In this document: piece after piece, positions 1 through 5,832 of the stretch
How positions within the stretch are numbered: the stretch's first letter is position 1
Layout of the letters: each line of letters begins with the position of its first letter
Source: Lentisphaeria bacterium
GTDB lineage: Bacteria > Verrucomicrobiota > Lentisphaeria > Oligosphaerales > Oligosphaeraceae
Direction: 5' to 3'
Assembly: GCA_024405235.1 (NCBI GenBank)
Contig: JAKSPA010000083.1
Span: 1 to 7,177, forward strand
Length of the DNA: 7,177 nt
The notes under the pieces: model-generated
Databases searched by the model: none
Told to the model about the DNA's origin: nothing
Seen by the model: the letters and a program-made list of their open reading frames with translations, nothing else
Translations under genes and position numbers: made by a program

Positions 1-329
1 CAGAGTTCCTTCTGCAAGGCATCGAGATTGTTTATGACGCCGACCATCGTGATGCCGAAATTTCCTGCGGCGCCTGCGACATTCAACGGCTGCGGGTCCG
101 TATCGGAGATGCTTCCGATGCCCAGATGGCCGTCCATGCCATCAAGATGCTGTTCGAATTTGGAACGGAACGAATCCTTGCGAATGTCATGAATGAATCG
201 CTGAAAACCGTTTTCGCCATAAACAAGCAAACCACCACGAATGTTTCCTAGATGGGAATGATAGTCGGTGCCGTAGAAAATGTCTGCAACACAAGAATTC
301 TTGGAAGTGCAACCGAAAAAGCCGCCCAT
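1..329 (-). CDS. PurF-like amidophosphoribosyltransferase family protein, N-terminal part (runs off window)
   Basis: The first 109 residues of a protein that continues beyond the left edge. The start MGGFFGCTSK, then FYGTDYHSHLGNIRGG (residues 18-33), IGSISDTDPQP (71-81) and VGVINNL (96-102), match the N-terminal Ntn-hydrolase (class II glutamine amidotransferase) domain of a PurF-like group known from Clostridia and Bacteroidetes. Classical PurF starts Met-Cys, and that cysteine becomes the N-terminal nucleophile that releases ammonia from glutamine to make phosphoribosylamine in purine synthesis. Here residue 2 is Gly; the nearest cysteines are 7 and 13, so glutaminase activity is doubtful. 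The ATG at 329 is preferred because GGAG lies 6 nt upstream and the family begins MGGFF. An in-frame ATG at 377 would add 16 unrelated residues. Family membership is fairly secure. The role (purine synthesis, ammonia-dependent or regulatory) is unknown, and the C-terminal PRPP-binding domain is not visible. Confidence 0.82.
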   Translation of the reverse strand, partial: MGGFFGCTSKNSCVADIFYGTDYHSHLGNIRGGLLVYGENGFQRFIHDIRKDSFRSKFEQHLDGMDGHLGIGSISDTDPQPLNVAGAAGNFGITMVGVINNLDALQKEL

Positions 330-335
330 GTTCTG

Positions 336-339
336 CTCC
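336..339 (-). promoter_or_regulatory. Ribosome-binding site of the PurF-like gene
   Basis: GGAG on the minus strand, 6 nt before the ATG at 329. It decides between this start and the in-frame ATG at 377, which has no comparable Shine-Dalgarno sequence. Confidence 0.7.
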
Positions 340-389
340 AAAATCAAAGTACGTGCCTGCTGGGGAAATTCCCGCATCGTAAGCGCTGT

Positions 390-406
390 ACTATAACATC
401 ATGTTA
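390..406 (-). promoter_or_regulatory. Possible promoter -10 and overlapping operator-like palindrome upstream of the PurF-like gene
   Basis: On the minus strand TATAGT (395-390) could be a -10 hexamer, giving a leader of about 50 nt; no convincing -35 is visible, although the upstream DNA is strongly A/T-rich (a 10-base A tract at 437-446). A perfect 13-nt palindrome, TAACAT-C-ATGTTA (394-406), overlaps the edge of the hexamer and lies where a repressor would block polymerase. Both parts are inferred from sequence alone. Confidence 0.3.
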
Positions 407-518
407 AATTTTTTTATAACGATTGCGCGGAATTTGTTTTTTTTTTGTTTTTGAAACTGCTCCGATGCATTCTTTATAAGGGAAATTACATACTTGAGTT
501 GCCTGCGCGTTCTGATGG

Positions 519-550
519 TGTGTTTTCCCGAGGCTTGCGCCTCGGACACA
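519..550 (-). other. Structured hairpin with GCAA tetraloop and GAAA bulge (possible leader RNA element)
   Basis: Read on the minus strand, TGTGT-CCGAGGC (550-539), loop GCAA (538-535), GCCTCGG (534-528), bulge GAAA (527-524), ACACA (523-519). The two helices of 7 and 5 bp are perfect and separated on one side only by GAAA, and the cap is a GNRA tetraloop, a fold favoured in RNA rather than on the opposite strand (loop TTGC). No U-run follows on either strand, so it is not an intrinsic terminator. It lies about 190 nt upstream of the PurF-like start codon, in the same orientation. It matches no riboswitch class that I recognise. Confidence 0.4.
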
Positions 551-629
551 GGACAAGTCCGTATAGTCAAGCAACAACGGAAACTTAGGTATATAACTCC
601 CTTTTTAAGGTACTGTACATGCGCGCGAG

Positions 630-740
630 GTGGGAGAGGTGGGACATGTGGGGAAGCTTAAGTATATCGCAATATACCCACGATGTGTGGATTAAGCCGC
701 CCTCTTGGCGCCGTCGTGCGCAGTGCACGCCGCAGGCCGT
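630..740 (+). repeat. Dispersed repeat, left copy (inverted relative to 6917-7050)
   Basis: Shares five ordered blocks with the minus strand of 6917-7050: GTGGGAGAGG (630-639, identical), AGCTTAAGTATATCGCAAT (655-673, 18 of 19), GGATTAAGCCG (689-699, 10 of 11), TCTTGGCGCCGTC (703-715, 12 of 13) and GCACGCCGCAGGCCGT (725-740, 15 of 16). Spacings are alike except for about 29 extra bases between the third and fourth blocks in the other copy. A small hairpin, CGTGC-GCAGT-GCACG (715-729), is matched by GGCGTG-GAG-CACGCC at the same place in the other copy, although the bases differ. It looks like a non-coding dispersed element, not a gene. Confidence 0.7.
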
Positions 741-804
741 TGCCGCGACAGCGGCAGTGCGGAAGGCGGGGAAAACATATCACCGCCCTGCGGCAGTATT
801 TCTA

Positions 805-2109
805 TTACTTCACAGGAATCGTGTTGAAATAGACTGAATCACCGAAGAGGACGATTCGTCGGAAACCATAGTTGATTTTGTCGAACGCAACGCTGGTTGT
901 CTCCGCGTTTGAAAGGAGCACGCCATGCCACAGAACTGTAAATGCGGTATGGCTATGTCCTGCCAGATAGGCGACAACAGGATATTTGCCGAAGAGTTCC
1001 TTCAGCCATTCGCGCTTCTCCATCGGAAGGTTGTAATACGCCTCGTCTTCGTCTTCATCCTCCTGGAACAGCGGGCAATGTCCCGCTATAACAACCTTCT
1101 TGCCAGCGACTTTGGCGGCCTCAAGCTCCTTCAGCAGCATGGCGTCCATCTTTGCGTTTTCCTCTGGATTGGGTGCTTGCCACAGATTGGTGTCGACCAC
1201 CACGAGGCGATAGCCGTCGAAAGGCAGATCAGCGGCATAGTATGTCGGCCCGAAGAACTCCTGAAAGAGTTCGCGAGAGTCCTGGCCGACATCGTGGTTT
1301 CCCGCAACCATGAACACGGGGCGTTTCAGACGCGAAAGTTCCTTCTGAAAGACCGTAAGACTCTCCCTTGTGGTGAGATGCATCATGTCACCGCAGATAA
1401 CCACCGCCTTGCAGTCGCTTTCATTGATGATGTCTATCTCTTTGCGGAAACGCGACAACTCGCCATCGTAGTCCTTGAAGCCAATCTGCGGGTCAGCCAG
1501 CTGCGCGATGACATTTCGGTTGCGACGAACGTATGGCTTGCGGTGTTTTGCACCAGCGGCGACCGTCAGTGTGGGAATGGAGTAGTATTGTCTGTCGGAT
1601 TCGTCTGTCGGATTTAGCTTTCGCTGAATTCCGAAGGCTACAAGCCACTTGTCTCCGCCGCCACGCTCAAGATAGAGAGCAATGTGGTTCTCGCCTTCGT
1701 GCAGACGGATAGGAAAGACAAAATCCTTTGCGGAAGGCGGATAGGAGACATTCCCATGGTCGTCCTCCAATGTGGATTTCGCAAGTTCGCCATTGACGTA
1801 GCACTGGAACCACCAGTCAGCCCCCATGCCGGCAAGATAGTCGCAATCCTTCTCGACATTCAACGTGCAGAATGCGACCGCATGTGAATAGACCTGCAGC
1901 CTACTCCCGTTAATCTGATCCAGTTCCGCCTGCCTTTCGCTGAAGGCAAATGTCCTTGCATCATCAAATGCACACTGAGACAAGGGGGCACTACGCGCAT
2001 CTTCAGGCATCAGGGAATCGTCGAAGCGTATTTTCCAATTGATATTGTCGAATTGCGCGAAGCACATTGTCGTCAGAAAGAGGAAGAGTGAGAGAAAGGC
2101 TGTTTTCAT
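805..2109 (-). CDS. Secreted CPPED1-like calcineurin-type metallophosphatase
   Basis: 434 residues. Residues 1-18 form a signal peptide (MKTAFLSLFLFLTTMCFA, predicted cut before Q19), so the enzyme is exported. Residues 20-185 look like a beta-sandwich accessory domain (DWWFQCYVNGELAKS near 98-112, RLHEGENHIALYLERGGGDKW near 135-155), a pattern seen beside PVC secreted hydrolases. Residues 198-430 are a calcineurin-like phosphoesterase: D206-P-Q208, GDMMH (240-244), GNHD (270-273), GH (343-344) and GHSH (384-387) supply the bimetal site. Gln in place of His in motif I, and the acidic stretch before YYNL (350-361), resemble the CPPED1 (CSTP1) Ser/Thr phosphatase group. The substrate is unknown; a phosphorylated glycan or protein is inference. 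The ATG at 2109 is chosen because a signal peptide and AGAGGA follow from it; a longer in-frame extension to 2313 would overlap the upstream gene. It is the last gene of the operon, 5 nt after the previous stop. Confidence 0.88.
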   Translation of the reverse strand: MKTAFLSLFLFLTTMCFAQFDNINWKIRFDDSLMPEDARSAPLSQCAFDDARTFAFSERQAELDQINGSRLQVYSHAVAFCTLNVEKDCDYLAGMGADWWFQCYVNGELAKSTLEDDHGNVSYPPSAKDFVFPIRLHEGENHIALYLERGGGDKWLVAFGIQRKLNPTDESDRQYYSIPTLTVAAGAKHRKPYVRRNRNVIAQLADPQIGFKDYDGELSRFRKEIDIINESDCKAVVICGDMMHLTTRESLTVFQKELSRLKRPVFMVAGNHDVGQDSRELFQEFFGPTYYAADLPFDGYRLVVVDTNLWQAPNPEENAKMDAMLLKELEAAKVAGKKVVIAGHCPLFQEDEDEDEAYYNLPMEKREWLKELFGKYPVVAYLAGHSHTAFTVLWHGVLLSNAETTSVAFDKINYGFRRIVLFGDSVYFNTIPVK

Positions 2110-2114
2110 GGTAA

Positions 2115-4658
2115 CTATTCCTCTAGGAGGAATGGAAGCACGGAGAAGAAGTTCACGCAGAGATTCTCGCCAGGCTTCGCCAGACGGTTGTCCAGAGTGA
2201 TATCGACCTCCTCCTTTGTCGCGATGAAAACGATGTGGTGAAGGTTGATCAGAGCGACACCAGGCGCATGCTCGCGGCAGCCTTGGGCCATGCAGTCGTG
2301 GATATGCTGCCATGAGAGATCCTGACGAATTTCCGCGCCGTCGGCAAAAGTGGCGCGAATGCCGTAGTCGCCAGGCGTCGCGTCATGTCCTTTGATGCGA
2401 TCGACATCGCACGTGGCGAACTGCAGAACATACGCTCTTCCTGGAATCAGTTTCCTTGCGGTCTGCGTCAGAGTACTGATTTCGTCGCTCTTCTTTGAAA
2501 GCACGGCGAAGGTGTCACCCACGCCATCGTTGCCGCCCCAGCGAGTCTGAGAGACGCCTGCGTATCCTACGACTTTGTCAAGTGTGACGTTGCCGCTCTT
2601 CTTCCACCCCTTGAATCCGTCCTGAAAATCGCCGTTGACGACATGGCCAGGACAATAGGTGAAGCCGTATTCATCGGAAAGCATTGTTTTCTTTCCCTCC
2701 ACGACGTAGTGTCGCAGGAGCATGTAGGACCAGCGGTGGAATTCATGGTCGGCGTAGTATCCGCCCCAGTAGCCTACGGTGGCGAGTCCGTCGAAGAGCG
2801 GATCGTTTGCCACACGGTTGAGCTGCATGTCAAGGAAGTATTTCATATCCACCTGCGGATGATGGTGGAGAGAGATGATAGGCATCTGGTTAAAGTTGCC
2901 CAGAATGACACCAAAGGATTTCAGGACATTCGGAAATGCGTTGCTGATCTTAAGCGTGTTGTCAACAATCTTGTCGTCGATGATTTCTCTGGCGGCCGCT
3001 TCATCCTTTCCTGTGCGACAGTATGCTTCCAGCAGGAGCTGTCCACGCCCGCCGCAGGCATTGAGACTTTCGGAGATGTAGTCCTGGTCCACGCCTGGCG
3101 TGGCGGGCTTTCCGACAATCCATGAGAAGATCATGCGGTTCTTCGGATTGGCGTAGTCGTGGAGGCCGCGGGTGTAGCGCTCCAGCATGGCAGGCTGGAA
3201 GAAGAACTGCTCATCGCAGGTGACGCCGTCGTATCTGTCCTCAATCATTCCCGCACTCTGGTTGAGGCGGCTTGTCAGATCGTCGTCGCTCTCCAGTTTA
3301 GTGGACATCTGGTTGGCGATCCAGTGGTAGCCCTGGCGGTGGAACCACTCGAGCTTGTCCTCTGGAATGCTGCCGCCATTCTGGCTGGTGACGGCTGGCA
3401 GGCTGTACTTGTAGTGGAAGTCCCAGTCGTAGGGAGGATTCTCGCGGACGAAGCTGTCGGTGCATGGACAGTAGGTCAGCGTCTCCGCGATGTCGCGGAC
3501 AATCAGCCGTCCACCATTTACAGCGTTCTTCACTGTCAACGTGTGGTTGCCGATGGCGGCTTCGCGGAAGGTCTCGTTGTTCCGCGAGTCGCCGTCGATG
3601 ATGACCTGCTTGCCGTCCAGCACCACTTCCAGGCCATCGGCGGCACCATCCTGCACGGCGATGAAAAGCCATCCGCCGCGCAGTTTCGCGAAGGAGAATT
3701 GCTGTGCTTCAGCCTTCGCCTCCAACCGCTGATTCAGGAGTTCTGTGCATAGATTGTTGAGACGTTTCTGGCTGCCCGTCTCGACTTTCGGAAGGTCCAC
3801 AACGGCGAATGGATGGCTCTTGCGGTAGAGTTCTTCGCCGCTTTTGCGGTTGCGCAGGACCACCGTCAGCCTGCCGCCACGCACGGCTTTCGGCAGGCGC
3901 AGGGTGTTGATGTCCTTTGCAAGGGGCTGGACGACGGCGATTACCCTGCCATCGAAATTCAGCGCCACGTCAACGGAATCCATGTCCTCCACTTTTCCGT
4001 AGAGCCGGAAGGAGACCACCGGATTTTCTGAGGGAATCTGGCAGAGCAGCGGCTCCCATGGAATCATTCGGAGCTGTCCGGTAAGATCTTCCATCTTCGG
4101 GGCCTCCGAGCCCTTCTGGGCGGCCTTCGAGAGAGCGGTGAGACGGATGTCCGCCACACAGAACTCTCCTGTATACTTATCGGCGAAAATGGCGGCGAAA
4201 TACTTTCCATCCACGGAATCCAGCATTGTGAATTCCTTTTCAAGATATGTCCAGCCGTATGTGCCGTTGGCGGGAGTTACTCCGCTGAAATTCTGCCATC
4301 CTGTATTGCAGATGCTTACGCCGCGCACGTTGCATTTGAAATTCGTGGCCTTGATCCATGCGGAAAGCTTGTAGGGTTCACCTGCCACAAGTTTCAGATC
4401 CAACTGGCGATAGGTGGTCGTCGCAGGCTTATCGGCACTTGTGCTGGAAAAGCGGATGTACGGCTTGTCCTCAGGACCGCCGCTTAGACAGAATTCCACA
4501 TTGCCAGTCTGTTCCGTCGCTCCCCAGTAGAGCGGCGGCGTGTCGGTTCGATCGGTCTTCAGTTCGCCGTTGGCCAGAATGTTCGTGCCAGGCGCGACGG
4601 CGCCGAAGAGCATCGCGCCGCAAAAGAATGCAAGAAAGAAAAGGATGGTGTTTCTCAT
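2115..4658 (-). CDS. Large secreted multidomain protein with two jelly-roll modules; putative glycoside hydrolase
   Basis: 847 residues. Signal peptide about 1-20 (LFFLAFFCGAMLFGA). Residues 25-177 resemble a CBM4/9-type jelly roll (NILANGEL, LKLVAGEPYKLSAWIKA, then a terminal strand VADIRLTAL). Residues 205-395 are beta-rich linker domains, including VVLDGKQVI and GNHTLTVKNAVNGGRLIV. Residues 405-668 look like a TIM-barrel core: YHWIANQM, DGVTCDEQFFF with D482-E483, LLLEAYC with E544, GVILGNFNQMPIISLHHHP, GLATVGYWGGYY and TMLSDEYGF with D662-E663; the acidic pairs at strand ends are candidate catalytic residues. Residues 671-840 are a second jelly roll (HVVNGDFQDGFKGWKKSG, then LIPGRAYVLQFATCDVD). 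I cannot assign a named GH family. The gene begins 22 nt after the regulator stop and has no recognisable Shine-Dalgarno sequence. The role in binding or degrading polysaccharide outside the cytoplasm is inference; a non-catalytic binding protein is the alternative. Confidence 0.8.
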   Translation of the reverse strand: MRNTILFFLAFFCGAMLFGAVAPGTNILANGELKTDRTDTPPLYWGATEQTGNVEFCLSGGPEDKPYIRFSSTSADKPATTTYRQLDLKLVAGEPYKLSAWIKATNFKCNVRGVSICNTGWQNFSGVTPANGTYGWTYLEKEFTMLDSVDGKYFAAIFADKYTGEFCVADIRLTALSKAAQKGSEAPKMEDLTGQLRMIPWEPLLCQIPSENPVVSFRLYGKVEDMDSVDVALNFDGRVIAVVQPLAKDINTLRLPKAVRGGRLTVVLRNRKSGEELYRKSHPFAVVDLPKVETGSQKRLNNLCTELLNQRLEAKAEAQQFSFAKLRGGWLFIAVQDGAADGLEVVLDGKQVIIDGDSRNNETFREAAIGNHTLTVKNAVNGGRLIVRDIAETLTYCPCTDSFVRENPPYDWDFHYKYSLPAVTSQNGGSIPEDKLEWFHRQGYHWIANQMSTKLESDDDLTSRLNQSAGMIEDRYDGVTCDEQFFFQPAMLERYTRGLHDYANPKNRMIFSWIVGKPATPGVDQDYISESLNACGGRGQLLLEAYCRTGKDEAAAREIIDDKIVDNTLKISNAFPNVLKSFGVILGNFNQMPIISLHHHPQVDMKYFLDMQLNRVANDPLFDGLATVGYWGGYYADHEFHRWSYMLLRHYVVEGKKTMLSDEYGFTYCPGHVVNGDFQDGFKGWKKSGNVTLDKVVGYAGVSQTRWGGNDGVGDTFAVLSKKSDEISTLTQTARKLIPGRAYVLQFATCDVDRIKGHDATPGDYGIRATFADGAEIRQDLSWQHIHDCMAQGCREHAPGVALINLHHIVFIATKEEVDITLDNRLAKPGENLCVNFFSVLPFLLEE
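2117..2133 (-). promoter_or_regulatory. RBS-sequestering hairpin at the gene junction (translational coupling)
   Basis: On the minus strand ATTCCTC-CTA-GAGGAAT forms a perfect 7-bp stem with a 3-nt loop. Its 3' arm contains most of the phosphatase Shine-Dalgarno sequence (AGAGGA, 2124-2119, 9 nt before the ATG at 2109) and the first base of the upstream gene's TAG stop. A ribosome finishing the upstream gene would melt the stem and expose the site, so translation of the phosphatase probably depends on translation of its neighbour. The base pairing is seen directly; the function is inferred. Confidence 0.5.
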
Positions 4659-4680
4659 TGTGATTAAAAGGTATAGTGGC

Positions 4681-5727
4681 TTATTCCGAAACTCGCGGAA
4701 TGCACTCCATGTTGATCATCTTGTAGTCCACGTACTGGATGTGCGGAATTTCTTCGCAGCGTTTCTCGTGGAAGTCGATCAGCGAAGCGCAGGCCTGAAC
4801 GCCGAATTGAAAGTGGTTCTGCTCCACGGTGGGTACGCCGTGACGCGTGGTGACATCCATCAGATTTCCGAAACCAGTGAGGGCGATAGGGCCTGGATAG
4901 GAAATGCCAAGCGTATTCATGGCCTGAAGCATGGTGCGCACAAGGTCGTCACTGGGAGTGACAATGGCAGTGGTCTTCGGATACCGCTTCAGAATCTTCT
5001 TCAGGTTCTCCACAGCATCTTCGTCCGTGTAGTCAACTGCTGTGAAGATGCGTTTGTCAACGTCCGCAATGCCTGCCTGCCGCATGGCCTCTTGAAAGCC
5101 TCTTATACGGTAGATGGTGTGCTGGAACTGATAGCGAGGCGAAGAGTAGAGCACGATTTCACGGTGTCCCCTGGCGATTAGCGCCTCCATCATCTTCTTC
5201 GCTGCCTCCTCGTTGGGGGTGGCGATGTAGTGCTTGTCCAGATGGTATTCCGGATCAGGCATGTCCAGATAGACCATGGGAATGTCCGGAGAGAACTCGT
5301 CAGGCATGTTCTCATAGCCGATGGTGACAATGCCGATGACGCTCGAATCCTTGTTGAGCTGCATGAGATAGTTCTTCAGGTTCTGTTCGATAGGATTGGC
5401 TACCTCTAGCGTGTAGCCGCAATTCTGCGCGGCCCTGAGGGTCCCTCGAAGAGTCTTTACTTCATTGGGCTGAACTATGCTACCAAGAAAGACGATGCGC
5501 CCTTTCGAACGGAGAGAACCACTGGAGACACGTGTGCCTGAACCGCGACTTCCACGTACAAGACGACCAGCCGCTGCCAGAGCGGAGACAGCCTTGTTGG
5601 CGGTAATTCGCCCGACACCGAAGCGAATGGACAGTTCGTATTCCGACGGGAAACGCGAATTCGGCGGGTACTTGCCATCGTTGAGTTCCTGCGTCAGAAT
5701 GTCGATGATGTCCTGTATTTTTCCCAT
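4681..5727 (-). CDS. GntR-family transcriptional regulator with LacI-type effector domain (AraR-like architecture)
   Basis: 348 residues. Residues 3-68 are a GntR winged helix-turn-helix (FPSEYELSIRFGVGRITANKAVSALAAAG at 26-54, wing GSRGSGTRV at 59-67). Residues 76-345 are a periplasmic-binding-protein fold as in LacI/AraR: RIRGFQEAMRQAGI (207-220), TPSDDLVRTMLQAMNTLGI (257-275), LTGFGN (283-288; Gly where LacI proteins usually have Asp) and VEQNHFQFGVQACASLI (301-317). Proteins built this way, such as Bacillus AraR, are usually repressors released by a sugar. It heads an operon with the secreted enzyme and phosphatase, so it probably autoregulates them in response to a breakdown product; the ligand is not predictable here. 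An in-frame TAG lies upstream of the ATG at 5727 and the next Met is at residue 122, which fixes the start. No Shine-Dalgarno sequence is visible, which is unusual beside the well-marked pilin gene. Confidence 0.9.
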   Translation of the reverse strand: MGKIQDIIDILTQELNDGKYPPNSRFPSEYELSIRFGVGRITANKAVSALAAAGRLVRGSRGSGTRVSSGSLRSKGRIVFLGSIVQPNEVKTLRGTLRAAQNCGYTLEVANPIEQNLKNYLMQLNKDSSVIGIVTIGYENMPDEFSPDIPMVYLDMPDPEYHLDKHYIATPNEEAAKKMMEALIARGHREIVLYSSPRYQFQHTIYRIRGFQEAMRQAGIADVDKRIFTAVDYTDEDAVENLKKILKRYPKTTAIVTPSDDLVRTMLQAMNTLGISYPGPIALTGFGNLMDVTTRHGVPTVEQNHFQFGVQACASLIDFHEKRCEEIPHIQYVDYKMINMECIPRVSE

Positions 5728-5744
5728 GGAAAAGCAAATGGATG

Positions 5745-5750
5745 ACTATA
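5745..5750 (-). promoter_or_regulatory. Possible -10 hexamer of the regulator operon
   Basis: TATAGT on the minus strand, 17 nt before the regulator ATG. The pilin terminator lies just upstream, so the operon needs its own promoter or terminator read-through. The position for a -35 falls on the T-rich tail of the terminator and does not match consensus. If used, the leader would be only about 10 nt, consistent with the missing Shine-Dalgarno sequence. Confidence 0.3.
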
Positions 5751-5764
5751 AGCGATGGAGAAAG

Positions 5765-5805
5765 AAAAAAAGCGGCGGAGAGAGAGAGAGTAACCTCCGC
5801 CGCTT
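5765..5805 (-). terminator. Intrinsic terminator after the pilin gene
   Basis: Perfect 11-bp stem on the minus strand, AAGCGGCGGAG (5805-5795) with CTCCGCCGCTT (5780-5770), a 14-nt loop rich in CT repeats, and a run of seven T (5771-5765) that begins inside the last stem pairs. It lies 28 nt after the pilin stop codon and ends 37 nt before the regulator start, so it insulates or attenuates the downstream operon. Confidence 0.9.
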
Positions 5806-5832
5806 GATACTATGTTGTACTATAGCACGCGA

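Larger units (their letters stand above)
330..804. other. Non-coding region between the phosphatase gene and the PurF-like gene
   Basis: About 475 bp with no supportable gene. It contains the leader of the PurF-like gene, the possible promoter and palindrome near 390-406, A/T tracts at 405-452, a structured hairpin at 519-550, and a copy of the dispersed repeat at 630-740 followed by a short perfect hairpin (TGCCGC-GACA-GCGGCA, 741-756). The octamer GCGGCAGT occurs twice (751-758 and 790-797). No U-tailed intrinsic terminator is visible downstream of the phosphatase stop codon. Confidence 0.7.

Noticed and set aside
765..787. Possible terminator GGCGG...CCGCC downstream of the phosphatase gene
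   Set aside because: The stem is only 5 bp with a 13-nt loop and there is no T-run after it on the minus strand.
619..837. Small plus-strand open reading frame between the PurF-like and phosphatase genes
   Set aside because: It is made mostly of the dispersed repeat and ends inside the phosphatase coding region; the translation is Trp/Arg-rich and looks non-coding.
925..1617. Long plus-strand open reading frame opposite the phosphatase gene
   Set aside because: It is the antisense shadow of a well-supported phosphatase gene; its translation shows no recognisable domain and no ribosome-binding site supports it.
2110..2313. N-terminal extension of the phosphatase reading frame up to an ATG at 2313
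   Set aside because: It overlaps the C-terminus of the upstream gene by about 200 nt, its sequence is Arg/Pro-rich and not protein-like, and the internal ATG at 2109 starts a clear signal peptide with a Shine-Dalgarno site.
2643..3752. Long plus-strand open reading frames opposite the large secreted protein
   Set aside because: They are antisense shadows with no domain, promoter or ribosome-binding site; the minus-strand frame has a signal peptide and jelly-roll modules.
5781..5790. AG dinucleotide tract as a microsatellite or phase-variation tract
   Set aside because: It is short, lies in the loop of the intrinsic terminator and outside any coding region or promoter spacer.
387..5824. Shared 9-mer TGTACTATA at 387-395 and 5816-5824 as a common operator
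   Set aside because: Dozens of repeated 9-mers are expected by chance in 7 kb, the second copy lies before the pilin terminator rather than in a clear promoter, and neither is symmetrical.
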